Of a stretch of 46,300 bases of DNA, positions 24,472 to 33,023 are shown one piece after another. The position numbers and the translations under genes were made by a program. Below the pieces are notes generated by a model. The model did not search any database. It was not told the origin of the DNA and saw only the letters and a program-made list of their open reading frames with translations. Origin of the DNA: an uncultured cyanobacterium (lineage in GTDB: Bacteria > Cyanobacteriota > Cyanobacteriia > Cyanobacteriales > Microcystaceae); assembly GCA_903887375.1 (NCBI GenBank), contig CAISPN010000101.1, positions 1-46,300 of the forward strand. The letters run 5' to 3'. The stretch's first letter is position 1. Each line of letters opens with the position of its first letter.

Positions 24472-25506
24472 CTAAAAGGGAGCTTCCTCGGGTAGAATTT
24501 TCAGCCTGAGAGTTCTTTGACCAGTATCATCGAGTTCAACCTCAATCACTTCATTGGTCAAAGTTTCCAAACAACTCAAAAGAGAGCGCAAATGGGGATT
24601 GCTTGCCCCGGTATCAACATAGAGTCTATCTGCTAGAGAGCCTAGTCTTTTCCAAGTAGTGTAGAGCTTGGCTGCAGTCTGCTCAAGTTGGCTAGCTTGC
24701 TTGACTAAATCTGCTGCCGTGCTCAAACAATCTAGTCTGAGGGCTTCCTCTAAGGCCATTGCCATATCTACAGAGGTTTTGCGGATAGTCTGCACTTGGG
24801 CTGCTGCATCTAAATATCTACCCAAACTGCGAGCTTCTGTAGTCATGAACTTTACTGTATCGATATCGGGCTTTGAGGCCATCTCTTTTTGAATAGGCTC
24901 TAGATGTTCAATCGGTAGCTTTTCAAGTTCCTTGACCAAGGGTGCTAAATAGTGAGGAGATAAACTCCCTTCTTGCGCTTTTATTTTTACTTCTACTGGC
25001 AGCAAATCAGACCCCATTGCCGTCATCTGATCGCAAAGTTGTCTAACTTCTCTATAGGTGATACGCTCTCCATTTTGGGCTGATTCACCTAGCAGTCTTT
25101 GAATTTCAGGATCGGCTTTAGCCGTTTCGATAAAAGCCCTTTTGCTAAAGCGATTGATCGATTCAGCCTCTAATGCACCTTCAGCCACTAGAGTATCGGC
25201 GCTATTGGCCAGTTGGATCAAATTGTAGGCTTGGCTTTTAGTAATTTCCTTTTCTTTGAGCCAGTTGAGAAATCCCATACCACGACCCTCACCGCCTTTT
25301 TTCTCGCGATCTCTGACAATTCTCAAAATGCGGCCACGCCAGATATCAGTTTGCAGATCAAACCTGTCACAGATCTTCCAGAAATTATCAACCTGCTGTT
25401 GAAAATCAACCTCACTTAGGGCTTCATCTTCAGGATTAGGCAGGTCGAAATTGAGCTCACTAGGGGGCGGATCCTGCAGAGCATCGATGAGTTCTTGGGT
25501 TTGCAT
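24472..25506 (-). CDS. Conserved cyanobacterial protein of unknown function with HTH-like region
   Basis: 344 residues, soluble, acidic and mostly helical. The N-terminal part (residues ~35-130) contains a helical bundle with EKEITKSQAYNLIQLANSAD, similar in spacing to a helix-turn-helix, followed by INRFSKRAFIETAKA. This arrangement recalls the helical DNA-binding parts of ParB- or DUF3102-like proteins, but the resemblance is loose. The C-terminal half (200-320) is helical and alanine/leucine-rich, which suggests oligomerisation. I do not recognise a named family. It begins 20 bp after the aminotransferase stop and is likely co-transcribed. Confidence 0.75.
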   Translation of the reverse strand: MQTQELIDALQDPPPSELNFDLPNPEDEALSEVDFQQQVDNFWKICDRFDLQTDIWRGRILRIVRDREKKGGEGRGMGFLNWLKEKEITKSQAYNLIQLANSADTLVAEGALEAESINRFSKRAFIETAKADPEIQRLLGESAQNGERITYREVRQLCDQMTAMGSDLLPVEVKIKAQEGSLSPHYLAPLVKELEKLPIEHLEPIQKEMASKPDIDTVKFMTTEARSLGRYLDAAAQVQTIRKTSVDMAMALEEALRLDCLSTAADLVKQASQLEQTAAKLYTTWKRLGSLADRLYVDTGASNPHLRSLLSCLETLTNEVIEVELDDTGQRTLRLKILPEEAPF

Positions 25507-25526
25507 AGTATGGGATAAAGGGAGAA

Positions 25527-26678
25527 TTACTGAATCAAAATTTGAGCAGCAGCAGCAACGGCCTGCCCTGGGGTTACTTGCGTATTGCCCAACTCAATCA
25601 AAGTTGCCTCAAGAGAAGCAATGGCAGCTAGTATATCTCTTGGAGAGACAAAGCCCAGATGACCCATGCGGAATATTTTTCCCTTTAAGTGATCTTGGCC
25701 GCCAGCTAACACTATATCAAAGCGCTTTTTCATAACAGAGCGCACTTTTTCTGCATCTACAGATATTGGAGCAACAGCAGTGATAGCTGGGCTAGCTGCA
25801 TCATCTGGAGCAAACAGAGGAAGAGAAAGGGCTTTAATAGCCGCTCGAGTAGCAGCAGTAGCTTTTTCGTGACGCTTGAATATCGCTTCTAAACCTTCTT
25901 CTTTTTGCATTTGCAACGCAGCCTGTAGTCCATACATCAAATTGATAGGAGGAGTAAAGGGAGAGCTATTTTCATCAGTTGCTTTTTTGTACTTGCCCAA
26001 ATCTAGGTAAAAGCGAGGGATTTTAGCGCTTTTATAAGCCTGCCAAGCTTTGGGTCCGACTGCCACAAAACCTAGTCCTGGTGGAATCATATAGCCTTTT
26101 TGTGAACCTGAAGCTACTACATCTAGCCCCCAGTGATCAACTGGAACATTGCAAGCACCAAGACTGGTGACCGCATCTACGATGATCAATGCTTCTCCAT
26201 GCTCTTTGACTGCTTTATTGATCCCTTCTAGATCATTGAGCACTCCGGTAGATGTCTCGGAATGAGTGATGATCACAGCTTTGATATTTTTTTCGCTGTC
26301 AGCTTGTAATTTGGAGCGAAAATCTTCAACTGAAAGTGGTTTGCCCCATTCGGCTGTAATTTCTTCTACGGCTACGCCAAAAGCCTTGGCTAATTTGGCC
26401 CAGCGTTCACCAAATTTACCATTATTGCCAACTAATACCCGATCTCCAGGGCTCAAAAAATTGATAATTGCCGCTTCCATCGCACCTGTACCGCTAGCGG
26501 TCAACATCAGCACGTCATTTTTAGTTTGATGTAACCATTGGAGGTTTTCGGTTAATTCGGCGATGACTTTGCTGAATTCTCCGCTTCTGTGCCCAATAGG
26601 ATGTTTAGCCATAGCCAGAAGAACTTTTTCTGGCACAGGTGTAGGTCCTGGGATCATCAGCATTAATTTATTGTCCAT
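25527..26678 (-). CDS. PLP-dependent aminotransferase, alanine/serine-glyoxylate type
   Basis: 383 residues, class V aminotransferase. The start MLMIPGPTPVPEKVL, the phosphate-binding TASGTGAMEA, the aspartate in IIVDAVTSLG and the Schiff-base lysine K194 in SGSQKGYMIPPG are all present. Enzymes of this type transfer amino groups to glyoxylate and fit photorespiratory glyoxylate removal. Cyanobacterial members have also been labelled soluble hydrogenase small subunit for historical reasons; no hydrogenase feature is seen. It lies between trpC (55 bp upstream) and the unknown HTH-like gene. Confidence 0.9.
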   Translation of the reverse strand: MDNKLMLMIPGPTPVPEKVLLAMAKHPIGHRSGEFSKVIAELTENLQWLHQTKNDVLMLTASGTGAMEAAIINFLSPGDRVLVGNNGKFGERWAKLAKAFGVAVEEITAEWGKPLSVEDFRSKLQADSEKNIKAVIITHSETSTGVLNDLEGINKAVKEHGEALIIVDAVTSLGACNVPVDHWGLDVVASGSQKGYMIPPGLGFVAVGPKAWQAYKSAKIPRFYLDLGKYKKATDENSSPFTPPINLMYGLQAALQMQKEEGLEAIFKRHEKATAATRAAIKALSLPLFAPDDAASPAITAVAPISVDAEKVRSVMKKRFDIVLAGGQDHLKGKIFRMGHLGFVSPRDILAAIASLEATLIELGNTQVTPGQAVAAAAQILIQ

Positions 26679-26733
26679 TTACTGCTTATCCTCTTATTGC
26701 TTAGATTATTTCTCAATAATAGAAGGGAATTCT

Positions 26734-27621
26734 TCAGATCTTTCCATAGAGATTAAAAATAGCTTCTCTAGGATCCTCTTGCTTAACTAGTGACTCGCCG
26801 ACTAGAACAGCCCGCGCGCCACTATTGGATAGGGTTTTTAGATCACTTGAGTTAAATATGCCAGATTCACTGACTACTAAAATATTTCTTTTTTCTAACT
26901 TCTCGCCTCGCTCTTGGAGGATATTACAGGTATTTTGCAGATCTACTGTGAAGTTTTCTAAATTGCGGTTGTTGATACCAATGAGCTGAACGCCTTCAAG
27001 TTCTAGTACTCTGTCCATTTCCTCTAGAGTATGGACTTCTATTAAAGCAGTCATTTGTAGTTTTTCTAAAATTCGCAAAAAGTATTGCAACTCTTGATTG
27101 CTCAAAATAGCGGCAATCAAAAGAACAGCATCTGCACCTTGGTTTCTGGCTAAGTACATCTGATAGGGATAGATGATAAACTCTTTGCAAAGTAAAGGTA
27201 AATCAACCACTCGACGCACTAGGGCCAGGTTATCAAAACTTCCAGCAAAAAATTTACTATCAGTTAGCACAGAAAGGCAGGCTGCCCCTGCTGCTTGATA
27301 GTCCTTGGCAATTGATACTGGGTCAAAGTCTTGCTTGATAATCCCTTTACTGGGAGAGGCTTTCTTGATTTCGGCAATCAAGGCAGGTTGATTAGGACTA
27401 GATTTAAGAGCCCCAAGAAAATCCCGAACGGGTTCTGCTTGTTTAACTTGCATCTGTAGTTGCTTTAGAGGGACAGATTCCCTCATTCTTTGTACTTCTT
27501 TTTCCTTGTGCCATACTATTTCTTCTAAAATATTGGCAGGTGAGCTGTCTGGTAAATTGACCTGATAACGCACAGTATCAACTTCAACTGGAGCAATGGG
27601 GGCTCTTCTTCTTATTTTCAT
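26734..27621 (-). CDS. trpC: Indole-3-glycerol phosphate synthase
   Basis: 295 residues, TIM-barrel enzyme of tryptophan synthesis. The catalytic lysine motif is in [13 protein letters not shown], with [23 protein letters not shown] and VVSESGIF marking the later strands of the barrel. The ~45-residue N-terminal extension ([18 protein letters not shown]) is usual in cyanobacterial enzymes. It is not with other trp genes, which is typical for cyanobacteria. It starts 11 bp after galE on the same strand. Confidence 0.95.
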   Translation of the reverse strand: MKIRRRAPIAPVEVDTVRYQVNLPDSSPANILEEIVWHKEKEVQRMRESVPLKQLQMQVKQAEPVRDFLGALKSSPNQPALIAEIKKASPSKGIIKQDFDPVSIAKDYQAAGAACLSVLTDSKFFAGSFDNLALVRRVVDLPLLCKEFIIYPYQMYLARNQGADAVLLIAAILSNQELQYFLRILEKLQMTALIEVHTLEEMDRVLELEGVQLIGINNRNLENFTVDLQNTCNILQERGEKLEKRNILVVSESGIFNSSDLKTLSNSGARAVLVGESLVKQEDPREAIFNLYGKI

Positions 27622-27632
27622 AAATTTATTAT

Positions 27633-28655
27633 TTATCTAAAGTTGCCGTGACGATGTTGATGCCATACCCAAGCATGCTCAATGATGGTTCTTAAATCAT
27701 AATAGCGAGGTTGCCAATTGAGAACTTTTCTGGCTTTGGCGCTACTGCCGACCAAGCTAGGAGGATCTCCTGCTCTGCGCTGGCAGACTCTAGATTTGAT
27801 AGCCTTAGCTGTAACGGCTCTTGCCGTCTCGATCACTTCTAGTACCGAATAGCCATTGCCATTGCCCAAGTTGAAAATATTGCTATTTCCACCATTGAGT
27901 AAATATTCCAACCCCAAAACATGGGCATCGGCCAGATCGCTGACATGGATATAGTCGCGGATACAGGTACCATCAGCTGTGGGATAATCAGCTCCATAAA
28001 TCGAAATGGAATCTCTTCTACCCAAGGCTGCATCTAAGACCAAAGGAATTAGATGGGTTTCAGGATTGTGATCCTCTCCCAATTGACCATCAGGATCTGC
28101 TCCGGCGGCATTGAAATAGCGAAAGATGACTGATTTGAGTTGATAAGCTACATCAAAATCTTGCAATATATTTTCTACCATCAACTTGCTGCGTCCATAA
28201 GGATTGATAGGATTTTGTTTTTCCTCTTCAGTGATGGGAATATTTTCTGGTATACCATAAGTAGCACAGGTTGAAGAGAAAACAATCTTGTTGACATTGG
28301 CAGCTAGCATCGCTTCTAGCAGAGTAAGAGTGCCTAAAACATTGTTGCGATAATATTTAGCTGGGTCACTGACCGACTCTCCTACATAGGCATAGGCAGC
28401 AAAATGGATCACAGCGGCAATAGAGTGATTGGCAAATACACTATCAAGTAAGGCGCGATCCTGCAGCTCACCTACTATCAATTTAACCTTTAAAACCTCG
28501 TCAACCAGCTCTCTATGTCCATAGACTAGGTTATCTAGGATGATAATCTCATAGCCCCTAGAGAGTAATTCCTTGACACAGTTAGATCCTATATAGCCTG
28601 CTCCGCCTGAAACTAGGATTGTTCGCTTATCTTTTTCTGTCATACCCCATACCAT
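27633..28655 (-). CDS. galE: UDP-glucose 4-epimerase
   Basis: 340 residues, extended SDR enzyme interconverting UDP-glucose and UDP-galactose with bound NAD. The dinucleotide motif GGAGYIGS is at 17-24, a serine-threonine catalytic region in [10 protein letters not shown] and the Y153-x3-K157 pair in NPYGRSK. The ATG at 28655 overlaps the stop of the sulfotransferase gene by one base; an in-frame ATG at 28643 is an alternative start. The coupling to a sulfotransferase suggests that it supplies galactose units for a surface polymer. Confidence 0.94.
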   Translation of the reverse strand: MVWGMTEKDKRTILVSGGAGYIGSNCVKELLSRGYEIIILDNLVYGHRELVDEVLKVKLIVGELQDRALLDSVFANHSIAAVIHFAAYAYVGESVSDPAKYYRNNVLGTLTLLEAMLAANVNKIVFSSTCATYGIPENIPITEEEKQNPINPYGRSKLMVENILQDFDVAYQLKSVIFRYFNAAGADPDGQLGEDHNPETHLIPLVLDAALGRRDSISIYGADYPTADGTCIRDYIHVSDLADAHVLGLEYLLNGGNSNIFNLGNGNGYSVLEVIETARAVTAKAIKSRVCQRRAGDPPSLVGSSAKARKVLNWQPRYYDLRTIIEHAWVWHQHRHGNFR

Positions 28656-29515
28656 TAATTCCTATTTATTTTATTGCCTTTAAGGGAACTTTGTATCTTT
28701 TGCCAAGTTGACCAAAAAAGAGGCGAATCATTTCTCAGTCTATCTCGTGCCAGTTCACGTAGCCACAGATAAGACTCTAGTGCCAGGGTATTATCAACAT
28801 TATTGCTATCTACTTGGCTAAAATTGTGGCGAAGATTGATATCGAGAAAAGTGCAAGTATATTCATCAATAGCAGTCTTGTCTTTAAATGGAATCTCTAG
28901 ATTTTTAGATATTCTAAATAGTTCATAATAGGGGTCTTCAAGAAGTAAATCATAGTCAACTACAGTAAACGGACTGTTGGAGATCTCATGTAAAAAAGGA
29001 ACATTATGGACCAGGTAGAGTTGGTATGCTTTTTGAGGATCCGTACCATTACGTATACAGAGGGAATTACATACATTGACTGGATTGCGAATCACGATCA
29101 AATATCTAGTATCTTTGAGAGATAGCCGATCTAGAACGTTTTTCCAAAAAGGTAACAGACGGATCGTGCGAGGATCTTTAAAGCCCCAAAGTGAATTCTT
29201 GGCTAAAGAGCCGCTTAGATAGGAAATTGCCTCATCTTTAAACGGCTCAAGTTCTGGTTTGTCAAAATCTTCTTTGTTTATAAAGGTAGGATCATCCCAA
29301 GTCAGATTAAGAGATTTTAGCAAGCGCTCGTTAAAACTATAAATGTAATTGTTTTCCCAGTAGCCTTTAGGATTATCACAATTTGCTTCCATCAAGTTAT
29401 CACCTAAACAGACACCTAAAGAGGCTAAGCCACGAGTAGTAGCACTTGTTCCGCTTCTATGCATACCAAGAACTATTACCGCTCTAGAGCTTGCTAAATC
29501 ACTCATGTTTATCAA
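28655..29515 (-). CDS. Sulfotransferase family protein
   Basis: 286 residues. The 5'-phosphosulfate (PAPS) loop is GMHRSGTSATT at 17-27 and the 3'-phosphate site is IVIRNPVNVCNSL near 138-152, as in carbohydrate sulfotransferases. The family transfers sulfate from PAPS to hydroxyl groups of glycans or small molecules. The acceptor cannot be told from the sequence; position next to galE favours a polysaccharide. In-frame ATGs at 29515 and 29506 are both possible starts. It follows hemJ by 28 bp. Confidence 0.85.
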   Translation of the reverse strand: MINMSDLASSRAVIVLGMHRSGTSATTRGLASLGVCLGDNLMEANCDNPKGYWENNYIYSFNERLLKSLNLTWDDPTFINKEDFDKPELEPFKDEAISYLSGSLAKNSLWGFKDPRTIRLLPFWKNVLDRLSLKDTRYLIVIRNPVNVCNSLCIRNGTDPQKAYQLYLVHNVPFLHEISNSPFTVVDYDLLLEDPYYELFRISKNLEIPFKDKTAIDEYTCTFLDINLRHNFSQVDSNNVDNTLALESYLWLRELARDRLRNDSPLFWSTWQKIQSSLKGNKINRN

Positions 29516-29543
29516 TCTATTCAGAATAATTAGATTTTTATAT

Positions 29544-30104
29544 CTATATATTATCTAAAAGTTTTTCTTGATCTTTTCTACGTTTTTTGGCATAAAGTTG
29601 AATCGCTGCGGCCATAGAGATAATCAAGGCAAGGATTAATCCAGTAGTCCAGCTCAAAGGAAGAGTTCCCTTAAAGACCACCAAAAGTACTATAATTACC
29701 AGCAGCAGAGTTGGCGCTTCATTAAAAGCTCTAAAATTTTGACCGCTCCAATTACATGTACCGTTTGCGAGCTGTGTCATTAATCTTTTACAGAAGTGGT
29801 GATAGCCAATCAACAAAAGGACAAAAAATAATTTGATATGTAGCCAACTTGATTTGAGAAGCTCTGGCTCTATGGTCAACATTCCTCCAGCCATGATCAC
29901 AGTGACCCACATTCCTGGAGTGGTGATGATTCCATAGAGTCTTTTTTCCATGATCTGATATTGCTTTTTGAGAATACTTTGGGCAGGTTCAGGCTCTAGG
30001 GATGCTTCCGCATGATAGACAAATAGGCGTCCAATATAGAATAAGCCAGCAAACCAGACAACAATGCCGATCAGGTGAAAGGCTTTAAACCAGAGATAAG
30101 GCAT
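29544..30104 (-). CDS. hemJ: Protoporphyrinogen IX oxidase, HemJ type
   Basis: 186 residues with four to five membrane helices. It oxidises protoporphyrinogen IX to protoporphyrin IX, feeding both heme and chlorophyll synthesis. The proposed heme-ligand H10 in WFKAFHLIGIVVWFAG, RLFVYHAEA, the MEKRLYGIITTPGMW block and RAFNEAP match HemJ proteins. The C-terminus carries an extra hydrophobic helix and a KKRRK tail. It heads a reverse-strand run with the sulfotransferase and is preceded by a tRNA on the opposite strand. Confidence 0.92.
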   Translation of the reverse strand: MPYLWFKAFHLIGIVVWFAGLFYIGRLFVYHAEASLEPEPAQSILKKQYQIMEKRLYGIITTPGMWVTVIMAGGMLTIEPELLKSSWLHIKLFFVLLLIGYHHFCKRLMTQLANGTCNWSGQNFRAFNEAPTLLLVIIVLLVVFKGTLPLSWTTGLILALIISMAAAIQLYAKKRRKDQEKLLDNI

Positions 30105-30205
30105 AACAAATCAATTTTTTTAAAATACTTTCAAATTTTAAGCCTTGAGGCTACATTGGATCTATAGACTGTTTCATTAAGTTAAGCTAAGATGGGTTCA
30201 GGAGA

Positions 30206-30278
30206 GGGCACGTAGCTCAGGGGATAGAGCACCAGATTCCGGTTCTGGGTGTCGGGGGTTCAAATCCCTCCGTGCTCG
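30206..30278 (+). tRNA. tRNA-Arg (anticodon CCG)
   Basis: A complete 73-nt cloverleaf: acceptor stem GGGCACG with CGTGCTC, D-stem GCTC/GAGC, anticodon stem CCAGA/TCTGG with loop TTCCGGT (anticodon CCG at 30239-30241), T-stem GGGGG/CCCTC with loop TTCAAAT, and discriminator G. CCA is not encoded. It ends one base before the rnhA stop codon on the other strand. Confidence 0.96.
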
Positions 30279-30279
30279 T

Positions 30280-30771
30280 TTAAATTTTGCCAATAGCATT
30301 GAGATAACCAAGATCAACCTCTAGTTGAGCTCCAGAAGCTGCCATAACGGCCAAGCGGTCACAGCGTTCATTCTCTTTGTTGCCAGCATGGCCTTTGACC
30401 CAGACAAAATCAACTTGGTGGGTACCACAGAGCTCGAGCATCTGCCGCCAGAGATCTGGATTTTTTACAAATTCACTACGGTTGCGCATCCAGTTTTGGC
30501 GTTCCCATTTTTTAGCCCAGCCCTGTTTCATCGCATTAACCACATATTGCGAATCACTATAGAGAGTTACAGTTGAGCTCTTTTTTAGAGATTCCAAACC
30601 CCTAATTGCCGCTATAATTTCCATGCGGTTGTTGGTGGTCAGACTATAGCCACCGAAGAGCTCTTTGCGGTGTTCTCCAGAGAGTAAAACCACACCATAG
30701 CCACCACGACCTGGATTGCCAATACAAGCACCATCTGTATAGATTAAAATTTCTGATAAATTTTTGAGCAT
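30280..30771 (-). CDS. rnhA: Ribonuclease HI
   Basis: 163 residues, cytosolic. It cleaves the RNA strand of RNA-DNA hybrids. All four acidic catalytic residues are visible: D13 (YTDGACIGNPG), E51 (NNRMEII), D73 (YSDSQYV) and D138 (NERCDRLA), together with the basic protrusion KKWERQNWMRNR. It starts 5 bp after ndhO on the same strand and was likely transcribed with it. Its stop lies one base from the 3' end of the opposing tRNA. Confidence 0.96.
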   Translation of the reverse strand: MLKNLSEILIYTDGACIGNPGRGGYGVVLLSGEHRKELFGGYSLTTNNRMEIIAAIRGLESLKKSSTVTLYSDSQYVVNAMKQGWAKKWERQNWMRNRSEFVKNPDLWRQMLELCGTHQVDFVWVKGHAGNKENERCDRLAVMAASGAQLEVDLGYLNAIGKI

Positions 30772-30776
30772 TCAGG

Positions 30777-30992
30777 CTAAGCTTTATTGAGTTGATCCAA
30801 ACGTAGCCATACACTTGGAGTTGGCACATAAAATTTAACAAGGGCATAATCCCCCTTGATATCGAGCACTTCGGCTTTGCTGTTAAATAGATAATCGGGC
30901 AATCGCTGATCACTAGCTTTGGCTTCTAAGCTATTTTCTAGTTTTTCGCGAACAACAGTGACAAGATTTCCTTTGGCAATCGTAATGCTCAT
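30777..30992 (-). CDS. ndhO: NAD(P)H-quinone oxidoreductase subunit O
   Basis: 71 residues. VVREKLENSLEAKASD and LDIKGDYALVKFYVPTPSVWLRLDQL are diagnostic of NdhO, a small cytoplasmic-side subunit of the photosynthetic NDH-1 complex found in cyanobacteria and plastids. In Synechocystis it modulates NDH-1 activity in cyclic electron flow. It is the first gene of the rnhA-ndhO unit, downstream of a 300-bp region without genes. Confidence 0.95.
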   Translation of the reverse strand: MSITIAKGNLVTVVREKLENSLEAKASDQRLPDYLFNSKAEVLDIKGDYALVKFYVPTPSVWLRLDQLNKA

Positions 30993-31292
30993 TTAGCTTT
31001 TTTCTCTCTTTATTATTTATTCTAAGTTTTTGTATGAAAATCGCAAGTTACACTAGGCTTTTGTAGCAAGCTCTTTTTCTTACAACTTGATCTTGCTACA
31101 TAGACAACACAGTACTTATATACTATGATTTTAGACATACGCAATTATATACAATAATATATAATCACATATAATCATATTGATTTGAGCCCTTTCCAAA
31201 AACCTCCTTTACCTTAGTGCAAAACAACTAGCCCTATAAAGAGTTTAAGTTGGCTGATGTTTTATGAAACTAATACTACATAAATAGCAAGT
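30993..31292. other. Gene-free divergent region between ndhO and the FkbM gene
   Basis: 300 bases, very A+T-rich, presumably with both promoters. It contains a perfect 9-base inverted repeat (annotated separately) and short direct repeats of atataatca around 31151-31180. No ORF with a ribosome site was seen. Confidence 0.6.
31062..31100. repeat. Perfect 9-bp inverted repeat
   Basis: TGTAGCAAG (31062-31070) and CTTGCTACA (31092-31100) pair perfectly across a 21-base spacer. It lies about 70 bp upstream of ndhO. It may be an operator or a structured leader element; no T-run follows, so an intrinsic terminator is unlikely. Confidence 0.6.
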
Positions 31293-32045
31293 ATGGCAAT
31301 CAAAAGGCTGAGAGATTTACTAACGAACAAAAGTAAAATCAATTATTTTCTTTGGAAATTTTTAAGATCAAGTTCTAATATTACAGTGAAGTTGATATCG
31401 GGTGAATATCTAGATCTAAGACCAAAACCTTTTGATGATGTAGATACTGCCTATGAAATATATGCAGAAAAAGTATATATATCCCCTCGTGTACTAGAAA
31501 ATAGATCAATTAATCTAATTATAGATTTAGGAGCTAATGTTGGTTTAAGTTGCGTATATTTTGCACATAAATACCCCAATGCAAAAATAATTGCCTTTGA
31601 ACCTCATCCTGAGCATGTCAAAAGAGCAAATTATAACATCGAACTTAACAAATTAAATTCAAAAAATATTTCTCTTGTTGAAGCAGCTGCATCTAATCAA
31701 AATGGAGATGGGTTTCTGACTGATAGTGGAGTATGTTCAGCAGTTGTATCACAAAAGATAGATGGAGCTATACCAATAAAACTGTTAGATATTTTTGAAT
31801 ATTTAAAGAATATGAAGATAGATATTTTAAAAATTGATATTGAAGGAGGTGAGTTTCTTCTTTTAAATGATCCTCGCTTTAGAGATATTCAGACTAAAGC
31901 AATTGTTTTGGAATATCATATAACTCCTGATTATCCAGATGCTTCTTCTTGGTGTCAACAAAAATTAGCTGACTATGGCTATCATGTTCAATCAGGAGCT
32001 TGGAACGGTTCTGAGAATGGTTTTATTTGGGCCTATAATAATTAG
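31293..32045 (+). CDS. FkbM family methyltransferase
   Basis: 250 residues, SAM-dependent O-methyltransferase. The SAM site is LIIDLGANVGLSCVYF with the acidic residue in AFEPHPEHV; the second FkbM block is IDILKIDIEGGEF. Such enzymes methylate hydroxyls of sugars in capsules or natural products. The start is ATG 31293 with no strong ribosome site. The GT2 glycosyltransferase follows after 15 bp, so they probably act on the same glycan. A second, broken FkbM gene lies 3.5 kb downstream. Confidence 0.88.
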   Translation: MAIKRLRDLLTNKSKINYFLWKFLRSSSNITVKLISGEYLDLRPKPFDDVDTAYEIYAEKVYISPRVLENRSINLIIDLGANVGLSCVYFAHKYPNAKIIAFEPHPEHVKRANYNIELNKLNSKNISLVEAAASNQNGDGFLTDSGVCSAVVSQKIDGAIPIKLLDIFEYLKNMKIDILKIDIEGGEFLLLNDPRFRDIQTKAIVLEYHITPDYPDASSWCQQKLADYGYHVQSGAWNGSENGFIWAYNN

Positions 32046-32060
32046 CTTGGATTAGAATCT

Positions 32061-33005
32061 ATGAATTTAAAAGCTAGTATTGTAATTTGCGCTTACAACA
32101 GTGTAGACCGTATTGGCTCAACATTAGAGGCACTTGCAACACAGACCGCCTCAGATGGTTCTTTTGAATTGATTGTTGTTGATAATGCCTCTAGTGATGG
32201 AACTGGAGATTTTGTCAGAAATCATGTTGCTTTTTCCTCACTGAGCAAAAGAAATATCAATTGCCAAGTAATTAGGGAGCAACGCCAGGGACTGACCTAT
32301 GCACGTATTAGAGGTGTATGCGAGTCAAAAGGCTCTTTTGTTTGTTTTCTAGATGATGATAATTTGCCTCAGCCAGACTATATAGCCCAAGGAATTTCTG
32401 CATTTTCTGATGATTCTATTGGTATATTGGTCTCGCGAATATATCCAAAGTATCTCTCAGTAAATCCTAGTCCAAGTATGCTTAAAAGAGAGCATTTATT
32501 GGCAATAAATAATAAAATGGGTGAGGATTTGATAACTTGGGAGGGAACTTCCTATATTGCCCCTACAATTGGAGCCGGTATGTGGTTGAGGAGATCTGCT
32601 TTTTTAGATATAGTTCCCTGGCAAAGTCCAGAATTATTAATGGGCGATAGAACTGGAACTTCACTGTTAAGTGGTGGAGATATAGAAATAGGCATTCTCT
32701 TTGCCAAAGCCAATTTTAAACGCCTTTATTGTCCTAATCTTGTTCTGTACCATCTCATTCCACCTACTCGCTTAACAATGCGGTACTTTACTAGATTAAT
32801 CATCTCAATAATTCGCAGTGAATTAACTTTAAAAAAGAAATACTATGATCAACAATATGGAATTTTGGAGAAAATCAAGCAATTTTTTATTCTTATATTT
32901 GCCATGTTAGCTTTTCCTATAATAATCTTACGTCAAGATGGATTAAATGAGTTTTTATTTGTTCTTGCAGGGCGTTGGGCTAGATTTCTTGGACCTTTTT
33001 TTTAA
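32061..33005 (+). CDS. Family 2 glycosyltransferase
   Basis: 314 residues. A GT-A fold starts with ASIVICAYNSVDRIGSTL and IVVDNASSDGTGDF; the metal-binding acidic motif is FLDDDNLP near residue 98. A hydrophobic C-terminal helix (IKQFFILIFAMLAFPIIIL, ~272-290) suggests membrane attachment. It would add a sugar from a nucleotide donor to a growing surface glycan. It sits between the FkbM methyltransferase and a lipase-like gene, with gaps of 15 and 18 bp. Confidence 0.9.
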   Translation: MNLKASIVICAYNSVDRIGSTLEALATQTASDGSFELIVVDNASSDGTGDFVRNHVAFSSLSKRNINCQVIREQRQGLTYARIRGVCESKGSFVCFLDDDNLPQPDYIAQGISAFSDDSIGILVSRIYPKYLSVNPSPSMLKREHLLAINNKMGEDLITWEGTSYIAPTIGAGMWLRRSAFLDIVPWQSPELLMGDRTGTSLLSGGDIEIGILFAKANFKRLYCPNLVLYHLIPPTRLTMRYFTRLIISIIRSELTLKKKYYDQQYGILEKIKQFFILIFAMLAFPIIILRQDGLNEFLFVLAGRWARFLGPFF

Positions 33006-33023
33006 ATTTTTAATCAAATAATA

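Noticed and set aside
25527-26678. Hydrogenase subunit label for the class V aminotransferase
   Set aside because: The PLP lysine and the aminotransferase fold motifs are complete and no metal-binding cysteine pattern is present; the label is historical.
30644-30913. 89-codon reverse frame across rnhA and ndhO
   Set aside because: It is a shadow of two well-supported genes in another frame and has no coding features of its own.
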